This document shows, in pieces, positions 34,252-43,665 of a stretch of DNA of 64,000 nucleotides. Under the pieces are notes generated by a model. It searched no databases. It saw nothing but the letters and a program-made list of their open reading frames with translations, and had not been told where the DNA came from. Origin of the DNA: Chitinophagales bacterium (GTDB lineage Bacteria > Bacteroidota > Bacteroidia > Chitinophagales > JADIYW01); NCBI GenBank assembly GCA_020636535.1, contig JACJXT010000013.1, positions 1 through 64,000 of the forward strand. The letters run 5' to 3'. A program made the translations under genes and the position numbers. Within the stretch, counting starts at the first letter, position 1. Each line of letters opens with the position of its first letter.

Positions 34252-34270
34252 TGCTGAAATAAATTCAGCA
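34252..34270. repeat. Dispersed palindrome TGCTGAAATAAATTCAGCA, intergenic copy
   Basis: Perfect 7-bp arms around ATAAA. An identical copy lies at 40269-40287 and a copy with two changes at 30232-30250. This copy lies in the 286-bp gap between ftsE and the next gene, which otherwise shows no gene. Confidence 0.7.
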
Positions 34271-34317
34271 AGTGTTAAGAGGTTTTGCTTGTAATACAAT
34301 AGTTTTAGTTAAGTAAC

Positions 34318-34722
34318 TTACTGCAAGTTAATTTTGTACTTGCCTTTGTGTACTCTTTGGTATTTGGTTTGACTGTTATGCGTTATCATACTGGCAAACC
34401 AACATGCTAAACCACCTAATAATGCACCTAAAAAACCTGTAATAATTACCAATACGCCACTAGTAATATCTGCATTTAAGTTGCTAGCAAAAATTGATGC
34501 TACTTTGCTACTAAAAAATTGTTTATCGCCAATGTCTAGTAATAGAGCCATTGTTAACCAAAATATGCCTACACCAAAAAATCCTGCAAAAAAATTATTT
34601 CCGCCTTTATTGCTTAAAATTAGTCCTACTAAAAAGGCAATTAAGAAAGGAATATACCATGGTAAAATTAGTGTAGCCAAAAAACTTAAAACGCCAATAA
34701 TTAATGCTTTCATAATTAACAT
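34318..34722 (-). CDS. Small membrane protein, unknown
   Basis: 134 aa (or 131 from the second ATG). Four hydrophobic stretches: IIGVLSFLATLILPWYIPFLIAFLVGLIL, FFAGFFGVGIFWLTMALLL, and TSGVLVIITGFLGALLGGLACWFA, with glycine-rich turns. A hydrophilic tail (THNSQTKYQRVHKGKYKINLQ) follows. It begins 2 bp after the penicillin acylase stop and is probably co-transcribed with it. No family named. Confidence 0.7.
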   Translation of the reverse strand: MLIMKALIIGVLSFLATLILPWYIPFLIAFLVGLILSNKGGNNFFAGFFGVGIFWLTMALLLDIGDKQFFSSKVASIFASNLNADITSGVLVIITGFLGALLGGLACWFASMITHNSQTKYQRVHKGKYKINLQ

Positions 34723-34724
34723 AT

Positions 34725-37148
34725 CTATTCTTTTATATCTTTTAATGCCTCGGCTTTGTTGTGGTAAAAACTCAACGGATAATAGTTATTTTCTGCCCAA
34801 ATTGGAATCATATTATCGTAGTAGCGACTAGCAGGATTTCCATTTTGTCCACCTGGATAGATACCATATGCTGTAGGTTTTCCATCACTAAAATCTACTA
34901 CCATACGCCAAGAAGCTCCCCATCTGTCTGAAGTAGCATTTACTACATTATGCCAACCACCAATAGGCACATTGAACACACTAAACGCAGGAATCATTGC
35001 CAAGTGTTCTACTGATGTTTTTTTATAGTATTGCCAAACTGAAGAGTTATCTGGATTTTCGTTATAGTTTTCAAAGAATTTTACCGTTCGTTTAAATGCC
35101 AAATTAACAATGTCTTTTGCTGTTTCTACGGTGTCGGTAGTTTTTAAATCAAACAAAATAAAATTAGGTTCTTGTGCTAGTAAATTGGCTAATACATAAT
35201 TTTCTGGCATAACTAAAGACACCGACTTGCTCTGAAATTCGTCCCAAGTTAGCTGTTCAAAACTATCAAACCAATTGTAAAAATAACTTGGTGCTCTATA
35301 ATCATAATCGGTATTGTATTGCCAAACATCTAATGCTTTTAATAATTGTTTAGCCGTTTCACTCTGAAATTGATTTCTATCTACATAACTTAAAAAGTAT
35401 GGTAGTGTTTCTTTCGCTGACAAGCTTAAATTATTGCCTTGTAACTTCATCATATCTTTAGCTTTAATACGATACATATTGGTTAAAGATTCGTTGATGA
35501 CTCTGTTTCTAAAATTTTCGTAATATCCATTGGTAGCGTAAGGATAATTTTGGTCTACTGGTTTTTGATTGGCACTTGAAACAAAACCTCGTTCTGGATT
35601 TTTAACATACGGATTTTCATTATTTGGAATTTGTCTGTTGGCTAAATCTAAATTGGCATTGGCTAATGGTTGAATAAATGCTCCATTGTTTTCAAAACTT
35701 CTTAGCATAAAATGACCTTGTTGTTTAATGGCAATATTATTGTTTACATCGGCGTATACGAAATTTTGTCCAGGACAGCCAAAAGAGTTCAAGGCATCTA
35801 AATAGTCTTCATGTGTTTGAGCATGGTTCAACAAATAAAAAGTTTTTAATTCGTTAGATGGTTCCATGGCTCGCCAATAAATAGCCAAATGTTTTTTATC
35901 ATCGATGTTGCCAAAGTGTTCATCGTAAACAATAGCTCCAGCTTTGGTTATTTTTATAGTATCGTAAACTGTTTTAGCACCTTTTATTTTATATTTTTCA
36001 ATTTCATATTCTAAAGGAATATATTTTCCATGAAATTTATACTCTTGTTTGTTTTTTGGATTGTACTCTACACTATAAGTATTGATTACATCTCTCGAAG
36101 CATTGGTAACTCCCCAAGCAATGCTATCATTAAATCCGATAATAATACCTGGAGCACCTGGAATAGTCACTCCCATTACATTTAATTCTGGTGTTTGCAA
36201 TTGCATAGAAAACCAAATAGAAGGCAAGTTTAAACTCAAGTGTGGATCGTTACACAAAATAGGTTCGCCACTGGCTGTTTTTTTACCACTTACTGCCCAA
36301 TTGTTGCTTCCTAAGTTTTTTTGTGGTAAAAATTCTTTATATGGATGTGGATACAAGGTAGCTGATAAAGAATCGCTGTTAGTAACTGTTGCACTAGGAA
36401 TGTCTATTGCTTTAAAATTCCATTTGTGATTAACTGGAATGATTGGATCTTGTGGTAAAGGAAAATCTGGATATAGTTTTTTAAAGATGTCGCTACCAAA
36501 CAATCGTAGTGCATTGGTATATTCTACATCATAATCTCTATAAGTTAAATCGTAAGCCATGTATTTCATGAGCAAACAAGATTTATAGGTTGACCATGGT
36601 TCTGGTTTATATCCTAATAGTTTATATTCTATAGGTAATTTTTTATTACTTAATTTTTTAATGTAAGCGTTAACACCATCTGCAAAAGCTGTAGCAATTG
36701 CTAGTGATTGTTCGTCTTTTTGTAGTGTATCATTTGCAACTTTAGCTGCTCTAGCTAAACCGACTCTTCTATTGTATTTATCTAGTTCTAGTGCTTTTTC
36801 TCCTACAAACTCGCTCAATCTACCAGCAGCAAAAATGGTTTGAAACTCCATTTGCCACAATCTATTTTGTGCTACTACAAATCCTTGAGCATAGTATAAG
36901 TCGGCTTCGTTATCTGCAAAAATATGTGGAATAGCAACACTATCGTATACAATTGTAGCAGTACCATTTTTACAGTCTAATTCAAAACTATAATTAACTA
37001 GCTCTTTTGGTTTGCTGTTTTGCCAAAATCCGTGTGTTGGCGACAAAAATTTTCCTAGTGGTGGAATCTCTCCTAAAGGTTTGTTTAAAAAATAAATTAA
37101 AACAAATAGTAGTATGCTTAAAACTATGCCAATAATCTTCTTAATCAT
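34725..37148 (-). CDS. Penicillin acylase family amidase (S45, Ntn hydrolase)
   Basis: 807 aa. An N-terminal membrane/signal segment (IIGIVLSILLFVLIYFL) is followed by the alpha part (VYDSVAIPHIFADNEADLYYAQGFVVAQNRLWQMEFQ). The autocatalytic cleavage point is LGSNNWAVSGKKTASGEPILCNDPHL, where the Ser becomes the N-terminal nucleophile of the beta chain. GVTIPGAPGIIIGFNDSIAWGVTN and the C-terminal WGASWRMVVDFSDG also fit. Substrates in this family include acyl-homoserine lactones, beta-lactams and other amides; which applies here is unknown. Confidence 0.93.
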   Translation of the reverse strand: MIKKIIGIVLSILLFVLIYFLNKPLGEIPPLGKFLSPTHGFWQNSKPKELVNYSFELDCKNGTATIVYDSVAIPHIFADNEADLYYAQGFVVAQNRLWQMEFQTIFAAGRLSEFVGEKALELDKYNRRVGLARAAKVANDTLQKDEQSLAIATAFADGVNAYIKKLSNKKLPIEYKLLGYKPEPWSTYKSCLLMKYMAYDLTYRDYDVEYTNALRLFGSDIFKKLYPDFPLPQDPIIPVNHKWNFKAIDIPSATVTNSDSLSATLYPHPYKEFLPQKNLGSNNWAVSGKKTASGEPILCNDPHLSLNLPSIWFSMQLQTPELNVMGVTIPGAPGIIIGFNDSIAWGVTNASRDVINTYSVEYNPKNKQEYKFHGKYIPLEYEIEKYKIKGAKTVYDTIKITKAGAIVYDEHFGNIDDKKHLAIYWRAMEPSNELKTFYLLNHAQTHEDYLDALNSFGCPGQNFVYADVNNNIAIKQQGHFMLRSFENNGAFIQPLANANLDLANRQIPNNENPYVKNPERGFVSSANQKPVDQNYPYATNGYYENFRNRVINESLTNMYRIKAKDMMKLQGNNLSLSAKETLPYFLSYVDRNQFQSETAKQLLKALDVWQYNTDYDYRAPSYFYNWFDSFEQLTWDEFQSKSVSLVMPENYVLANLLAQEPNFILFDLKTTDTVETAKDIVNLAFKRTVKFFENYNENPDNSSVWQYYKKTSVEHLAMIPAFSVFNVPIGGWHNVVNATSDRWGASWRMVVDFSDGKPTAYGIYPGGQNGNPASRYYDNMIPIWAENNYYPLSFYHNKAEALKDIKE

Positions 37149-37258
37149 TAGTAATCTATAATGTTTTTCAAAGATAGTAATTAAATACTATATGGTAATA
37201 AATTTTAGAAATTACAAGTATTTAACGATTAAAATGCTACAAACCACTTTTTTGGCTT

Positions 37259-37266
37259 TAGATTTG
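37259..37266 (+). promoter_or_regulatory. Bacteroidota -7 element
   Basis: TAGATTTG fits TAnnTTTG, 12 bp before the ATG of the next plus-strand gene. Confidence 0.45.
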
Positions 37267-37278
37267 CAGTAAATAGAT

Positions 37279-37908
37279 ATGTTGAAGAATTTATATTTAA
37301 TTGCTGTGATGATGACAGCTACTATGTTTTCTAGTAGTGCTAAAAATATTGTTCAGTTTTCTGGTTTTATTAGAGATATAGAAACTAGCAGTCCGATACC
37401 CTATGCTGCTATTTATATTTTAGAAAACAGTAGAGGAACAATTAGTGGTCCTGATGGTTTTTTTTCGTTTGCTGCTGCAGAAGGTGATACTATAGTAGTA
37501 AGTAGCTTAGGTTATAAATCGTTTACTTTAATAATTCCGAAAAATATTGGGCAAACTAGTTTTGCTAAGGAAATTTTATTAGATAGAGATCCTATAATGT
37601 TAGATGAAGTTTTAATTACGCCATTGCCAGAGCCACATCAGTTAAAACAAGCAATTTTAAATTTAAATATTCCAGATAATTTAGCAGAGTTAGCTCAACA
37701 AACTATTGCTTATTCTATTATGAATGATGAGATAGAACGCAATACGCAATATGATGGTGCTGAAAATTATAATTCTTATGTAAAATCGCAGACGGAATAT
37801 TATTACAATAGATTTGGTAACCAAAGACCTGGAATTTCTTTAACAGATCCTTTTGCTTGGGCAAATTTCATTAAATCTATAAAAGATAAAAAGAAGAAAA
37901 AGAAGTAG
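37279..37908 (+). CDS. Secreted carboxypeptidase-regulatory-like protein
   Basis: 209 aa. A signal peptide (LIAVMMTATMFSSSA) is followed by a CarboxypepD_reg-like Ig fold: VQFSGFIRDIETSSPIPYAAIYILENSRGTISGPDGFFSFAAAEGDTIVVSSLGYKSFTLIIP, then LDRDPIMLDEVLITPLP, the strand that precedes TonB-plug domains in larger proteins. The C-terminal half is helical and ends in a polylysine-like tail (KDKKKKKK). Probably an outer-membrane-associated protein of unknown role. Confidence 0.8.
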   Translation: MLKNLYLIAVMMTATMFSSSAKNIVQFSGFIRDIETSSPIPYAAIYILENSRGTISGPDGFFSFAAAEGDTIVVSSLGYKSFTLIIPKNIGQTSFAKEILLDRDPIMLDEVLITPLPEPHQLKQAILNLNIPDNLAELAQQTIAYSIMNDEIERNTQYDGAENYNSYVKSQTEYYYNRFGNQRPGISLTDPFAWANFIKSIKDKKKKKK

Positions 37909-37915
37909 TTTAACT

Positions 37916-40333
37916 TTAATTTACTCTATTCAATTCTTCTTGCATTTTATTGCTCTTTTCTTCTTTGTTAATTTTTAGTCCGTTTGAAAAATTGTATTTC
38001 AATTTAATTTGTAATCGCCTAGAGTCATTATATCCTAAATAGTTTACTTCTTGATTTTGATAATTGGCTATAGATTTAACTTTGTTCGTAAAGAATATAT
38101 CGAATGCTTTTAGTTGCACCATCAATTTATCATCAAAGAATTTTTTGGTTATGGTGAAATCTACACTACCATTACTTTTATAAAAATCAATTCCGTAGTA
38201 TGTTGGTCCAGAAAACCACGCCGATAAATTAATACTAAAACTTTTAGGTAATAAAAAATCATTGCTAATACTAAAATCTGTAGAAAAAGATTGTTTCTTT
38301 TCAAATTGGTTTACTAGAAACAAATTGTATTTATCGTAGAAAGCATTTAGGTCGAAACTAAATGTCCACCATTTGAATAAGTTTTTATAAATATTAAAAT
38401 TAAAGTATAATGATTGTGCGTATTTATAATTTTGAAAAGTATAAATATATTTTCTATTTACATCATCTTGCAATGTCATATCAATAATTACATCTTTGTA
38501 GTATTGATATCCTACGATGAAAGAATAAATATCATCAAAAACATAATTAAATTCTGTTGTATATGTTTTGGCTGGTTTTAAATTTGGATTTCCTGTAGAA
38601 ACTCCATTTGGACTATAATAATATATAAATGCATTAAGTTGTCTGTAGTTTGGTCTTTCAATTTTACTATTAATATTCCAGTTAAAATAGTGCTTATCTT
38701 TCAATAAATAATCGATAGTAAATGTAGGAAATACATTAAAGTAGTTTCGTTTATTGCTAGTATTAATTGTTTTATTGTCTTGTACTGCAATAGTTTGTTC
38801 TGTTCTACAACCAATAATAATATTCATATTATCTTTAATTGTTGTAGACCAATTGGCATAAAAGGCAATTATTTGTTCTTTATAACTATATTGATTACTT
38901 TGTATAGTATCTACAATATAAACATTATTTACTAAATTATTTATTTCAACATCATTGATTTGATTAGCATTTACATATTTTGTGCCTAACTCTAACGAAC
39001 TTTTATTTTTAAACGGATTGGTATAATCTACTGCAATTGCATTAAGTTGATTGATAAATGGATTTCGTTGGTTAAATGTATTTGCTGGTCTATATTCTAT
39101 TTGATTAGCATCTACAAAACGATTATTGAATAAAGTTTGTTGTGTAAAATTGTAGTTGGCAAAGCTATAGTTGATTTCTAATTGCTTACCAATACTATCT
39201 ATATTATAAGTATAGTAAGCATTTAGCATTGGATATTTTAGTTGGTAATTTCCTTCTGTTATACTTATAATAGTAGAATCTACACTATTGTTTGTTTTAA
39301 TAAATGTATTATTTGTTGTATTGGCATTTCTATTACTATAAGATAAATTTGTAGACACACCTATTTGATGTTTATCTGAAATCATATAGTCTAATGATGT
39401 ACTAAGAAATTGTCCTTTATAAGCATATATTTCATTAGAGTTTTCATTATAGATTTGAGCATTATCCATTAATTTATATACTCTAGACTCATCACTATAA
39501 TTATAATTTTTACTGAACCATGGACTATAGTTTACTGAAAATATTATTTTTTTATAGCTAAAAGAAAGATTACCACCAACGCCACCTTTTGCATATTTTC
39601 CTTGTTGATAATTTGCCCAAACACTTCCACTTAAACCTGTTTTATAGCTTTTTTTCAATTCAATATTTATTATTCCACCTTTTGTTGAGGCATCATATTT
39701 TGCACCAGCATTTGAAATTATTTCTACGGTTTTAACATTATCTCCTTGTATAGATTTTAGTAGATTTTTTAATGCATCGCCACTAACATATTGCAATTTT
39801 CCATTCAACATAATTTGTACGCCTTGTTTGCCATAAATTTTTATATTGTCATTAGCATCTACGCTTACGCTAGGCATATATCGTAATAACTCTAATACAT
39901 TATTGCTTTGTGTAGCAGTACTGTTTTCTACATTATAAACAATTCTATCAGCTTTGCGTTCAATAATAGGTTTGCTTGCTGTAATGGTTACACCATCCAA
40001 TATATTCGATAAAAGTGTTAGTTGATGTTGTGGTAAATGGATATCTTGGTTGTCTACTATAATATTTTTTATGGTATCATCTTGGTATGCCATAAAACTA
40101 AATACCAAGTAATAATTACCATTGGTTATATTCTGAAAACTATATATTCCATTGCTATCGGTTAGTGCAAAATTGTATAAGCTATCATTTACTGTTTGGT
40201 AGAGTACTACATTAGCAAACTCTACTGCTGTATTGGTTTCGTCAACTACAGTTCCAATAATATTAAATGCTGAAATAAATTCAGCAACAGTGAGTAATAG
40301 AAAAAATATTATGACACTTAATGATGTTCTCAA
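37916..40333 (-). CDS. Outer-membrane TonB-dependent receptor-like beta-barrel
   Basis: 805 aa. Signal peptide (SLSVIIFFLLLTVAEFISA), then a CarboxypepD_reg domain (IIGTVVDETNTAVEFANVVLYQ, NYYLVFSFMAYQD), a plug-like region (IVYNVENSTATQSNNVLELLRYMPSVSVDANDNIKIYGKQGVQIMLNGK, VEIISNAGAKYDASTKGGIINIEL) and a long barrel with aromatic-ended strands (YSFANYNF, KLKYNFSNG). It belongs to the outer_membrane_beta-barrel_3 type with no adjacent SusD partner. Substrate unknown. The codons for AEFISA in the signal peptide overlap a dispersed palindromic repeat. Confidence 0.88.
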   Translation of the reverse strand: MRTSLSVIIFFLLLTVAEFISAFNIIGTVVDETNTAVEFANVVLYQTVNDSLYNFALTDSNGIYSFQNITNGNYYLVFSFMAYQDDTIKNIIVDNQDIHLPQHQLTLLSNILDGVTITASKPIIERKADRIVYNVENSTATQSNNVLELLRYMPSVSVDANDNIKIYGKQGVQIMLNGKLQYVSGDALKNLLKSIQGDNVKTVEIISNAGAKYDASTKGGIINIELKKSYKTGLSGSVWANYQQGKYAKGGVGGNLSFSYKKIIFSVNYSPWFSKNYNYSDESRVYKLMDNAQIYNENSNEIYAYKGQFLSTSLDYMISDKHQIGVSTNLSYSNRNANTTNNTFIKTNNSVDSTIISITEGNYQLKYPMLNAYYTYNIDSIGKQLEINYSFANYNFTQQTLFNNRFVDANQIEYRPANTFNQRNPFINQLNAIAVDYTNPFKNKSSLELGTKYVNANQINDVEINNLVNNVYIVDTIQSNQYSYKEQIIAFYANWSTTIKDNMNIIIGCRTEQTIAVQDNKTINTSNKRNYFNVFPTFTIDYLLKDKHYFNWNINSKIERPNYRQLNAFIYYYSPNGVSTGNPNLKPAKTYTTEFNYVFDDIYSFIVGYQYYKDVIIDMTLQDDVNRKYIYTFQNYKYAQSLYFNFNIYKNLFKWWTFSFDLNAFYDKYNLFLVNQFEKKQSFSTDFSISNDFLLPKSFSINLSAWFSGPTYYGIDFYKSNGSVDFTITKKFFDDKLMVQLKAFDIFFTNKVKSIANYQNQEVNYLGYNDSRRLQIKLKYNFSNGLKINKEEKSNKMQEELNRVN
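40269..40287. repeat. Dispersed palindrome TGCTGAAATAAATTCAGCA inside a coding region
   Basis: Identical to the intergenic copy at 34252-34270, but here within the signal-peptide codons of the minus-strand barrel gene. Confidence 0.7.
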
Positions 40334-40446
40334 GTTATATCTATAGTATAAGTATTATCAAAAATTAATATTGTGCAATATCGTATATATTTTGAAAAAA
40401 AAGAAAAATATTTTCATTTTTTAATAGAAAAAATTTAATTTAAAAA

Positions 40447-41439
40447 CTATTCTATCAATATTTTCCAAAGTTGGTCTTTGAGTTCTTGTAATCCTTCTTG
40501 TTTAATAGCTGAAAAGAAAACACATTTAATGTCTTTTGGCAATTCTTTTTTTAATAATTGTTTTAACTCATCATCTAATAAATCTGCTTTACTAATACCA
40601 ATCATTCTTGGCTTTACAGATAACTCTGGATTGTATAGTTTTAATTCTTTATCTAAAATTTTATAAGTCTTTTTAATATCATCTGCATCTGATGGAATAA
40701 CAAATAACAAAACTGCATTTCTTTCAATATGCCTCAAGAAACGCAAGCCAAGTCCTTTGCCTTCGCTAGCACCTTCAATAATTCCAGGAATATCTGCCAT
40801 TACAAAAGAACGATTATCTCTATATGCCACTACACCAAGATTCGGTACAATGGTAGTAAAAGCATAGTCTGCAATTTTTGGTTTTGCTGCACTCACTACA
40901 GACAACAAAGTAGATTTTCCTGCATTTGGAAATCCAACTAAGCCAACATCTGCTAAAATTTTAAGCTCTAAAACAACCCAAGCTTCTTTTCCGCTAATTC
41001 CAGGTTGTGCATAATGTGGCGTTTGGTTAGTAGCACTTTTAAAATGCACATTACCTAATCCACCTTTTCCGCCTTCCATCAAAATCATTTCTTGTCCATC
41101 TTCTAAAATTTCAGCTAACACCTCTCCTGTTTCAGCATCTTTAGCGACAGTACCAAGTGGTACTTCTAAAATAATATCTTCACCTTGTTTACCAGTTCGT
41201 TGAGCACCTCCACCAGCTTCGCCATGTTGTGCTTTAATGTGTTTTCTATATTTAAGATGTAACAATGTCCAAAGCTGTTGATTGCCTTTTAAAATAATAT
41301 GTCCGCCTCTAGCACCATCACCACCATCTGGTCCGCCTTTTGGCACAAATTTTTCTCTACGGAAATGTACAGAACCAGCACCACCATTGCCACTCTGAAC
41401 AAAAATCTTTACATAGTCTATAAAATTGCCCCCTTCCAT
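40447..41439 (-). CDS. obgE: Ribosome-assembly GTPase Obg/CgtA
   Basis: 330 aa from MEGGNFID; the track-like longer start would add 14 non-conserved residues. The glycine-rich Obg fold is clear ([47 protein letters not shown]), then the G domain: G1 [12 protein letters not shown]3 [19 protein letters not shown] and the closing [10 protein letters not shown]. It assists large-subunit ribosome assembly and stress signalling. No C-terminal OCT domain, usual outside Gram-positives. Confidence 0.96.
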   Translation of the reverse strand: MEGGNFIDYVKIFVQSGNGGAGSVHFRREKFVPKGGPDGGDGARGGHIILKGNQQLWTLLHLKYRKHIKAQHGEAGGGAQRTGKQGEDIILEVPLGTVAKDAETGEVLAEILEDGQEMILMEGGKGGLGNVHFKSATNQTPHYAQPGISGKEAWVVLELKILADVGLVGFPNAGKSTLLSVVSAAKPKIADYAFTTIVPNLGVVAYRDNRSFVMADIPGIIEGASEGKGLGLRFLRHIERNAVLLFVIPSDADDIKKTYKILDKELKLYNPELSVKPRMIGISKADLLDDELKQLLKKELPKDIKCVFFSAIKQEGLQELKDQLWKILIE

Positions 41440-41515
41440 TAGTGTAAAAGTAATTAAATAAACACAATTGATAATTATCATGTTTGTAATAATAATAGAA
41501 CAGTAATTTTATACC

Positions 41516-41968
41516 ATGAAATCGACTACTCAATATTTATTAATGTGTTTTCCTTTAATTTGGTTAGGTATGGTTTTAGGTATTTCTTTTGTTGAAGCTC
41601 CTTTAAAGTTTCAAGCACCGAATATTACACTAGCACTTGGATTAGGTATTGGCAGACTAGTTTTTAATGCTTTAAACAAAATAGAGTGGTTGTGCTTAAT
41701 TTTAACTTCTGTTGGATTTTTATCTGCTATAAAATATAAAAATATTTTATTAATATTTATAATTATATTATTAATTATTTTACTTTTTCAAACATTTTAT
41801 TTATTGCCAAAATTAGACACTAGAGCTATAGCAATTATTGATGGAGCAAGTGTAGCAAAAAGTAGTTTGCATTTAATTTATGTTATCATAGAAATTTTTA
41901 AAGTACTACTCTTGATCGTATTTAGTATTTTTAGTTTTAAAGAGATAAAATATGAAGCGAGATATTGA
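41516..41968 (+). CDS. Four-helix membrane protein (DUF4149-like)
   Basis: 150 aa with four hydrophobic segments. The N-terminal FPLIWLGMVLGISFVEAPLKFQAPNI and later LLPKLDTRAIAIIDG resemble DUF4149-type proteins. No function is known. It overlaps the globin gene by 17 bases and is divergent from obgE. Confidence 0.65.
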   Translation: MKSTTQYLLMCFPLIWLGMVLGISFVEAPLKFQAPNITLALGLGIGRLVFNALNKIEWLCLILTSVGFLSAIKYKNILLIFIIILLIILLFQTFYLLPKLDTRAIAIIDGASVAKSSLHLIYVIIEIFKVLLLIVFSIFSFKEIKYEARY

Positions 41969-42341
41969 AAGTGTTGATGATATTACACAAATTGTAAGTG
42001 ATTTTTATACTGAAGCGATGAAAGATGAGACCATTGGTTATATTTTTACCGATGTTGCCAAAATTGATTTGCCACATCATATTCCTAAGATTGTAAATTT
42101 TTGGGAAGGCGTTTTGTTAAATGGCAATAATTATAGAGGCAATCCGATGTTGCGACATATAGAATTGAGTGAAAAATCGGCGTTACTATCTGAACATTTT
42201 GAAAGATGGCTAGTGCTTTGGAAAACGACTATTGATAGTTTATTTTCTGGTGAAAAAGCAGAGTTGGCAAAGTATAGAGCCGACTTAATTGCACAAACTA
42301 TGCTCTATAAATTAAATGCTATTAGAGAAGGAAAGGTGTAA
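41952..42341 (+). CDS. Truncated hemoglobin, group III-like
   Basis: 129 aa. Globin features: IVSDFYTEAMKDETIGYIF, LPHHIPKIVNFWEGVLLNGNNYRGNPMLRH (distal/heme-pocket region), LSEHFERWLVLWKTTIDSLFSGEKAELAKYRADLIAQTMLYKL with the likely proximal histidine in SEHFERW. These small globins bind oxygen, NO or sulfide. Co-directional and overlapping with the preceding membrane gene, so possibly translated together. Confidence 0.88.
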   Translation: MKRDIESVDDITQIVSDFYTEAMKDETIGYIFTDVAKIDLPHHIPKIVNFWEGVLLNGNNYRGNPMLRHIELSEKSALLSEHFERWLVLWKTTIDSLFSGEKAELAKYRADLIAQTMLYKLNAIREGKV

Positions 42342-42378
42342 TATGCAAACCTAGAGAAGATAGTTACGAATATTGTTA

Positions 42379-42541
42379 AAGTATTTCATACTTCTTAGCT
42401 ACTAAATCACTATAACTGAAGGTTCACTCATTGACTGCTGCGTTAAAAACACTTTACATGGTATAAAAAATCATAATGAATTATTTAATACTATTAAGTT
42501 ATATTATAGTAATCAGCATCCTCTACGAGCGACACTGATGG
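42379..42541. repeat. Degenerate dispersed repeat with AAGTATTTCATACTTCT
   Basis: In the 289-bp gap after the globin gene, the palindrome AAGTATTTCATACTTCT (42379-42395) and later ATGGTATAAAAAAT resemble pieces of the MITE-like element at 51042 (in inverse order). A further imperfect hairpin, CAGCATCCTCTACGAGCGAC near 42519, resembles the one at 55546. No gene seen. Confidence 0.45.
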
Positions 42542-42630
42542 AAAAAAGTAAAAATCGTAAAAAAGATTCCCAATCAAGTTGAGAATGACGATTTTTGCTT
42601 TATTTTGTTATTAAATGCATAACAGTTAGT

Positions 42631-43575
42631 ATGAAAAATTTTTTATCGGTCAATGATGTAAATAATGTAGAACAATTAGCACAAGAAGCTATTGCCATAA
42701 AACAAAATCCTTTTGCACATCAACACTTAGGAAAAAATAAAACCATGGTATTAATTTTCCTAAACAGTTCACTTAGAACTCGGTTAAGCACGCAAAAAGC
42801 AGCACAGAATTTAGGTATGCATACTATTGTATTGAATCTAAGTCAAGATTCGTGGCAAATGGAATATGAAGATGGTGCTGTTATGAATGGTACTACAGCC
42901 GAACATATTAAAGAAGGAGCTGCAGTTATAAATGAATATGCAGATATTATTGCACTACGAAGTTTTCCATCATTAGTTGATAAAGAAAAAGATTATAGCG
43001 AATATGTTTTAAATAAATTTTTAGAAAACATAACTGTTCCATTAATCAATATGGAGTCTGCTACGGTTCATCCATTACAATCGCTAACCGATTTAATGAC
43101 CATAAGAGAACATTATACTAAAAGACCTAAAGTAGTTTTATCGTGGGCACCACATATAAAAGCATTGCCACAATGTGTTGCCAATTCTTTTGCCGAATGG
43201 ATGAACAAAGCCGATGTTGATTTTTGTATTGCCAATCCGAATGGTTACGATTTAGATATAAAATTTGTAGCAGATGCCAAAGTATATCACAACCAAGCAG
43301 ATGCATTTAAAGATGCCGATATTATTTATACCAAAAATTGGAGCAGTGTAGAACAATACGGACAAATTATAGGCGATCATAATGATTGGATGATAGACGA
43401 AGCAAAGATGCAACTGACCAATCATGCCAAATTTATGCATTGTTTGCCAGTAAGAAGAAATGTAGTTGTAAGTGATGCAGTTATTGATAGTAAAAATTCA
43501 ATTGTAATAGAACAAGCAGGCAATCGAGAATTTGCAGCACAAATAGTGATTAAAAAAATATTAGAAAGTTGGTAG
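42631..43575 (+). CDS. N-acetyl/N-succinyl-L-ornithine carbamoyltransferase (ArgF'-type)
   Basis: 314 aa from MKNFLSVND. The carbamoyl-phosphate motif is LNSSLRTRLSTQKAAQ (SxRTR), followed by ATVHPLQSLTDLMTIREHY, ADIIYTKNWSSV and FMHCLPVRRNVVVSDAVID. These patterns, including HPLQSLTD and the MHCLPVRRN ending, fit the Bacteroidota variant of arginine synthesis that carbamoylates an N-acylated ornithine. Which acyl group is used cannot be told by eye. A strong hairpin follows at 43609. Confidence 0.9.
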   Translation: MKNFLSVNDVNNVEQLAQEAIAIKQNPFAHQHLGKNKTMVLIFLNSSLRTRLSTQKAAQNLGMHTIVLNLSQDSWQMEYEDGAVMNGTTAEHIKEGAAVINEYADIIALRSFPSLVDKEKDYSEYVLNKFLENITVPLINMESATVHPLQSLTDLMTIREHYTKRPKVVLSWAPHIKALPQCVANSFAEWMNKADVDFCIANPNGYDLDIKFVADAKVYHNQADAFKDADIIYTKNWSSVEQYGQIIGDHNDWMIDEAKMQLTNHAKFMHCLPVRRNVVVSDAVIDSKNSIVIEQAGNREFAAQIVIKKILESW

Positions 43576-43608
43576 TGATTATATTCACCGACTTTAGTCT
43601 TTCAAATA

Positions 43609-43644
43609 AAAAAGGTCGGAATTAATTTTTCCGACCTTTTTTTA
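43609..43644. terminator. Bidirectional intrinsic terminator
   Basis: AAAAAGGTCGGA pairs with TCCGACCTTTTT, giving a U-run on both strands. It lies between the convergent carbamoyltransferase and DUF5689 lipoprotein genes. Confidence 0.9.
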
Positions 43645-43665
43645 TAGTTAATTAAGTGTTTGTAT

